Assembly: GCF_016107625.1 (NCBI RefSeq)
Contig: NZ_JABASV010000005.1
Coordinates: 186,001 to 250,000, forward strand
Direction: 5' to 3'
Source: Vreelandella alkaliphila
Lineage (GTDB): Bacteria; Pseudomonadota; Gammaproteobacteria; Pseudomonadales; Halomonadaceae
Length of the DNA: 64,000 nt
Positions 60,925-64,000 of this stretch are shown in pieces. The notes under the pieces are model-generated. The model was not told the origin of the DNA, made no database searches, and saw only the letters and a program-made list of their open reading frames with translations. The translations under genes and the position numbers were made by a program. The first letter of the stretch is position 1; every line of letters begins with the position of its first letter.

Positions 60925-61875
60925 ATGTCTGATTTTAACCAGCCGCTTGGGGGCAATAGCATGCCGCGCTTTGGTGGGCCAGCCACCATGATGCGTTTAC
61001 CCACCCAGGAAAGCGCCGCTGGCTTAGATGCTGCTTTTATCGGTATTCCAATGGATATTGGTACGTCTAACCGCCCTGGTACGCGTCTTGGCCCACGTCA
61101 GATTCGTGATGAATCTCGCATGCTTCGACCCTATAACATGGCTACCCGCGCCGCCCCGTTTGAAAGTTTACAAGTGGCCGATATAGGTGACGTGCCCATC
61201 AACACGTTTCACCTGCCCAAAAGTGTGGACATCATCACGGCCTTTTATGATGACGTGCTTACACACAACTGCATTCCGCTAACGTTGGGTGGCGAACACA
61301 CCCTGACACTGCCCATTTTACGTGCCATTGCCAAAAAACATGGGCCAGTGGGGCTGATCCATATTGATGCCCATGCCGATGTAAACGAGCACATGTTCGG
61401 TGAGCCGATTGCCCATGGCACGCCGTTTCGCCGTGCCCAGGAAGAAGGCCTGTTAGCCAACGGCAAAGTGGTGCAAATCGGCCTTCGTGGTACCGGTTAT
61501 GCCGCCGAAGATTTTGATTGGTGCCGAAGCCAGGGTTTCCGCGTTGTTCCCGCTGAAGAGTGCTGGCATCGCTCGCTTGCTCCCTTGATGGAAGAAGTGC
61601 GCGAGCAGATGGGCGATGTGCCTGTCTATATCAGCTTCGATATCGATGGCTTGGATCCTTCTGTTGCGCCAGGAACGGGAACGGTAGAGATGGGCGGACT
61701 GACCTCAGCGCAAGGGCTAGAAATTGTGCGCGGTGCGGCAGGCTTGAACATCGTCGGCTGTGATCTAGTGGAAGTGTCGCCTCCTTATGATCCCAGCGGT
61801 AATACCGCATTGATGGGCGCCACACTGCTGTACGAAATGCTCTGCGTGCTGCCGGGCGTGAAACACAGTGATTAA
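60925..61875 (+). CDS. Agmatinase-family ureohydrolase, probably guanidinobutyrase
   Basis: Dinuclear manganese hydrolase of 316 residues that splits urea from a guanidino compound. Metal ligands are visible: His in TLGGEHTLTLP, Asp/His/Asp in HIDAHADVNEH, and Asp pair in ISFDIDGLDPSVAPGTGTVE. Residues around 40-60 (IGIPMDIGTSNRPGTRLGPRQIRDESRML) match the GbuA/GpuA subgroup of Pseudomonas closely. The following transporter and TPP decarboxylase genes favour 4-guanidinobutyrate from the arginine transaminase pathway. Agmatine or guanidinopropionate cannot be excluded. The ATG at 60925 follows AAGGAG; the sigma-54 promoter is upstream. Confidence 0.9.
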   Translation: MSDFNQPLGGNSMPRFGGPATMMRLPTQESAAGLDAAFIGIPMDIGTSNRPGTRLGPRQIRDESRMLRPYNMATRAAPFESLQVADIGDVPINTFHLPKSVDIITAFYDDVLTHNCIPLTLGGEHTLTLPILRAIAKKHGPVGLIHIDAHADVNEHMFGEPIAHGTPFRRAQEEGLLANGKVVQIGLRGTGYAAEDFDWCRSQGFRVVPAEECWHRSLAPLMEEVREQMGDVPVYISFDIDGLDPSVAPGTGTVEMGGLTSAQGLEIVRGAAGLNIVGCDLVEVSPPYDPSGNTALMGATLLYEMLCVLPGVKHSD

Positions 61876-62010
61876 GCTGTCCTGAAATAGCTAATAAATA
61901 AAAGCGCTTACCTGACAAAGCGCTAATGGTCAGAGAAATGGCAGGCTGCTTATTGCCTGCCAGGACGCCACCAGCCCACCTCCAATAATCACTTCTAATA
62001 GGTGAACCGT

Positions 62011-63393
62011 ATGTCTTTCTCTCAAGTAAAATTGGATGATGCCGAGCCGTCGGCTCCAATTCATCGTGCCCATTTGCTGAAGTTTTTGATTCCCTCCTTA
62101 ATTGGCGTCCTCTTGTTTTTGGTGCCTTTTCAAGTGGGAGGAACGATTAATATTGGCATGGGCCTAATGGCCGATGGGTTGCAGTCGCTGCTTGGTTCTG
62201 CACTACCTGCCATTGCCATGCTAGTCCTATGTCTGTCCGTAGTGATAACGCTTTACGTTAAAGTGGCAAAGCCTAACTGGGCGCAACGTGGGCACTTTCA
62301 AGAGATGTTTGACGTAGACACTATTTGGGTAGTGATGCGCATCTTAGGTGCCATCTTTGTCGTCATGACCTTTTTCCAAGTCGGCCCAGAATTTGTGACG
62401 GCACCGTTTACTGGCGGCGTAATGCTCAATGATTTGGCGCCGGTGCTACTGACGTTCTTCTTCTTTGCGGCGATTCTGCTACCGTTTTTGGTCGAATTTG
62501 GTTTTATGGAATTTATCGGCACCATGGTGCGTAAGCCGTTTCGGGTGATTTTTAATCTTCCTGGACGCAGCGCTATCGATGCAACGGCTTCTTGGATGGG
62601 GTCAGGCACCGTGGGTGTATTGATCACCGCCCAACAGTATGAACAGGGTTATTACAATGCTCGCGAGGCATCGGTCATTGCGACTAACTTTTCAGTGGCT
62701 TCCATCGCGTTTAGTCTACTGGTTACGAACTTTGTTGATATCAATCATCTCTTCGTACAGTTCTACTTTACGGTAGTCGTGTCAGGGCTGATTGCTGCCA
62801 TCATCGTGGCGCGAATTCCCCCTCTATCGCTAAAATCTAACGACTACTACGAGCCCGTTGGCTGCCAGTTAAGCGAGAAGCGCACCGAAAATGTAGGGCT
62901 GTTTCGTTACAGCTTGCTCCAGGCAACTCGCCGGGCAGCGGATGCGCCAGGGCCAAAAGAGTTGGTGCGTTTAGCACTACTCAACGTGATTGATATCTTT
63001 TTGACACTGCTGCCTTTGGTATTTGCCATCGGCACCGTCGCGCTGATTTTAGCCGAGTTTACTCCGCTGTTTACCTGGCTCTCTTACCCCATGGTGCCGG
63101 TGCTTGAGTTGCTGCGTATCCCTGAAGCGCAAGCGGCTGCTCCAGCGACGTTGGTCGGGTTTGCCGATATGTTCTTACCAGCGGTGCTAGCGACGAATGT
63201 TGAAAGCGAGCTGACCCGTTTTGTGATCGCTTGCTTGTCAATGACACAGCTGGTGTATATGTCGGAAATTGGTGCGCTGCTACTCAAATCGAAAATCCCC
63301 ATCAAGTTCTGGGAACTGGCAGTGGTTTTCTTGCTGCGTACCGCGATTACACTACCGATCATCGCCTTTATGGCCCATACATTTTTCTTCTGA
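62011..63393 (+). CDS. YjiH-type membrane transporter
   Basis: A 460-residue inner-membrane protein with about 10-11 helices and a gate-like domain as in nucleoside-recognition proteins. FLIPSLIGVLLFLVPFQVGGTINIGMGLMAD is TM1; SAIDATASWMGSGTVGVLITAQQYEQGYYNAREASVIATNFSVAS is the conserved YjiH core. Its substrate is unknown, but it lies between a ureohydrolase and a TPP decarboxylase, so it is probably a guanidino-compound or arginine-derivative importer. ATG at 62011 follows AGGTG; GTG at 62002 is an alternative. Confidence 0.8.
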   Translation: MSFSQVKLDDAEPSAPIHRAHLLKFLIPSLIGVLLFLVPFQVGGTINIGMGLMADGLQSLLGSALPAIAMLVLCLSVVITLYVKVAKPNWAQRGHFQEMFDVDTIWVVMRILGAIFVVMTFFQVGPEFVTAPFTGGVMLNDLAPVLLTFFFFAAILLPFLVEFGFMEFIGTMVRKPFRVIFNLPGRSAIDATASWMGSGTVGVLITAQQYEQGYYNAREASVIATNFSVASIAFSLLVTNFVDINHLFVQFYFTVVVSGLIAAIIVARIPPLSLKSNDYYEPVGCQLSEKRTENVGLFRYSLLQATRRAADAPGPKELVRLALLNVIDIFLTLLPLVFAIGTVALILAEFTPLFTWLSYPMVPVLELLRIPEAQAAAPATLVGFADMFLPAVLATNVESELTRFVIACLSMTQLVYMSEIGALLLKSKIPIKFWELAVVFLLRTAITLPIIAFMAHTFFF

Positions 63394-63404
63394 GAGGGCC
63401 TGTC

Positions 63405-64000
63405 ATGAACGCTGACGCAATGCGCAATCACTCAACCATGACCTGTGCCGAACTGTTGATCCGCCTACTGCGCGAAACCTATGGCGTTCGAACTCTGTTC
63501 GGTATTCCGGGCGTGCATACGGTAGAGCTTTATCGTGGGCTGGAAGGCAGCGACGTGCAGCATATAACCCCGCGCCATGAGCAGGGCGCAGGGTTTATGG
63601 CCGACGGCTATGCCCGCGCCAGCGGTCAGCCTGGGGTATGTCTTATTATCACTGGTCCGGGAATGACCAATATTGCCACTGCGATGGGCCAAGCATTAGC
63701 AGACTCCATTCCCATGCTGGTGATCTCCAGCGTTAACCGTCGGGATACGCTGGGGCTAGGCCAAGGTCGGCTGCATGAGCTGCCCAGCCAGCAGCAGATG
63801 ATTAGCGGCGTGGCACGCTTTAGCCACACACTATTAGATGCTAATACGCTGCCTGATGTGCTGGCCCGCGCCTTTGCCGTGTTCAGCGGTGCGCGCCCAG
63901 GCCCGGTGCATATTGAAATTCCGATTGATCTGTTCAATGCGCCGGTGAAGGTACCGGACAGTTGGCAAGCGCCAACGCTTTACCGAGCAGCGCCTGATCC
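63405..64000 (+). CDS. TPP-dependent decarboxylase, partial (possible 2-ketoarginine decarboxylase)
   Basis: The first 198 residues of a thiamine-pyrophosphate enzyme. AELLIRLLRETYGVRTLFGIPGVHTVELYRGLEG carries the TPP pyrimidine-side start, HITPRHEQGAGFMADGYARASGQPGVCLIITGPGMTNI has the conserved Glu in RHEQGAGFMADGYAR, and GPVHIEIPIDLFNAPV ends the N-domain. The ATG at 63405 follows AGAGGG 6 bp away and 11 bp after the transporter stop. Neighbours suggest AruI-type decarboxylation of 2-ketoarginine to 4-guanidinobutyraldehyde, but other acetolactate-synthase-like enzymes have the same N-domain. The gene runs off the window. Confidence 0.78.
   Translation, partial: MNADAMRNHSTMTCAELLIRLLRETYGVRTLFGIPGVHTVELYRGLEGSDVQHITPRHEQGAGFMADGYARASGQPGVCLIITGPGMTNIATAMGQALADSIPMLVISSVNRRDTLGLGQGRLHELPSQQQMISGVARFSHTLLDANTLPDVLARAFAVFSGARPGPVHIEIPIDLFNAPVKVPDSWQAPTLYRAAPD

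Overview
The window looks like chromosomal DNA of a halophilic gammaproteobacterium of the Halomonas type. The evidence is moderate-GC coding sequence, dense divergent and convergent gene pairs, strong AGGAG ribosome sites, and a gene set common there: Tat-dependent formate dehydrogenase with DUF3305/DUF3306 partners, a full methionine salvage set, many ABC transporters and cyclic-di-GMP proteins. The assignment is by protein resemblance only. No rRNA, tRNA, insertion sequence, prophage or CRISPR array was seen.

Layout. 1-2423: partial tag glycosylase, an ECF sigma/anti-sigma pair and a secreted fasciclin protein. 2.5-6.3 kb: MocR-like regulator, GNAT acetyltransferase, a REP-type repeat cluster, a second-type lumazine synthase behind an FMN riboswitch, and a decayed cytosine deaminase gene. 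6.3-11.3 kb: TetR regulator, palindromic operator and a two-gene RND efflux system. 11.3-16.6 kb: orphan iron-siderophore binding protein, LysR regulator and a large PAS-GGDEF-EAL protein. 16.5-32.2 kb: a formate dehydrogenase and molybdenum cofactor region. A minus-strand arm (CobW GTPase, moaA, moeA, mobA, fdhD) diverges from a plus-strand arm (DUF3305, DUF3306, polyferredoxin, TorD-like chaperone, small Tat protein, FdhA, FdhB, FdhC), followed by DUF1244, moaB and a second moeA.

32.2-42 kb: an eight-gene Wsp-like chemosensory operon (MCP, CheB, CheR-TPR, CheA-REC, single-domain REC, Hpt-REC-REC-GGDEF, CheW, divergent CheW). Its apparent output is c-di-GMP synthesis rather than flagellar control. 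42-44.1 kb: a 14-bp tandem repeat and an SSS sodium symporter. 44.1-50.3 kb: an FbpABC-like ABC importer with an MBL-fold hydrolase and a HAD phosphatase, divergent from a DeoR-type regulator. Three CTTTCG sites exactly 21 bp apart lie between them. 50.4-55 kb: methionine salvage genes mtnK, mtnD, mtnC, mtnB, mtnA. 55-59.2 kb: a Ugp/Mal-type ABC importer. 59.3-64 kb: a sigma-54 activator divergent from an agmatinase-family ureohydrolase, then a YjiH-type transporter and a truncated TPP-dependent decarboxylase. Together these suggest use of arginine or 4-guanidinobutyrate through a sigma-54 promoter visible at 60858-60875.

The most interesting items are the chemosensory operon with an Hpt-REC-REC-GGDEF output, the helically phased triple site before the FbpABC-like operon, the paired enhancer-like repeats plus sigma-54 promoter before the ureohydrolase, and the small leader reading frame fused by TAATG to the GGDEF-EAL gene. 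I did not see a clearly new defence or mobile system.
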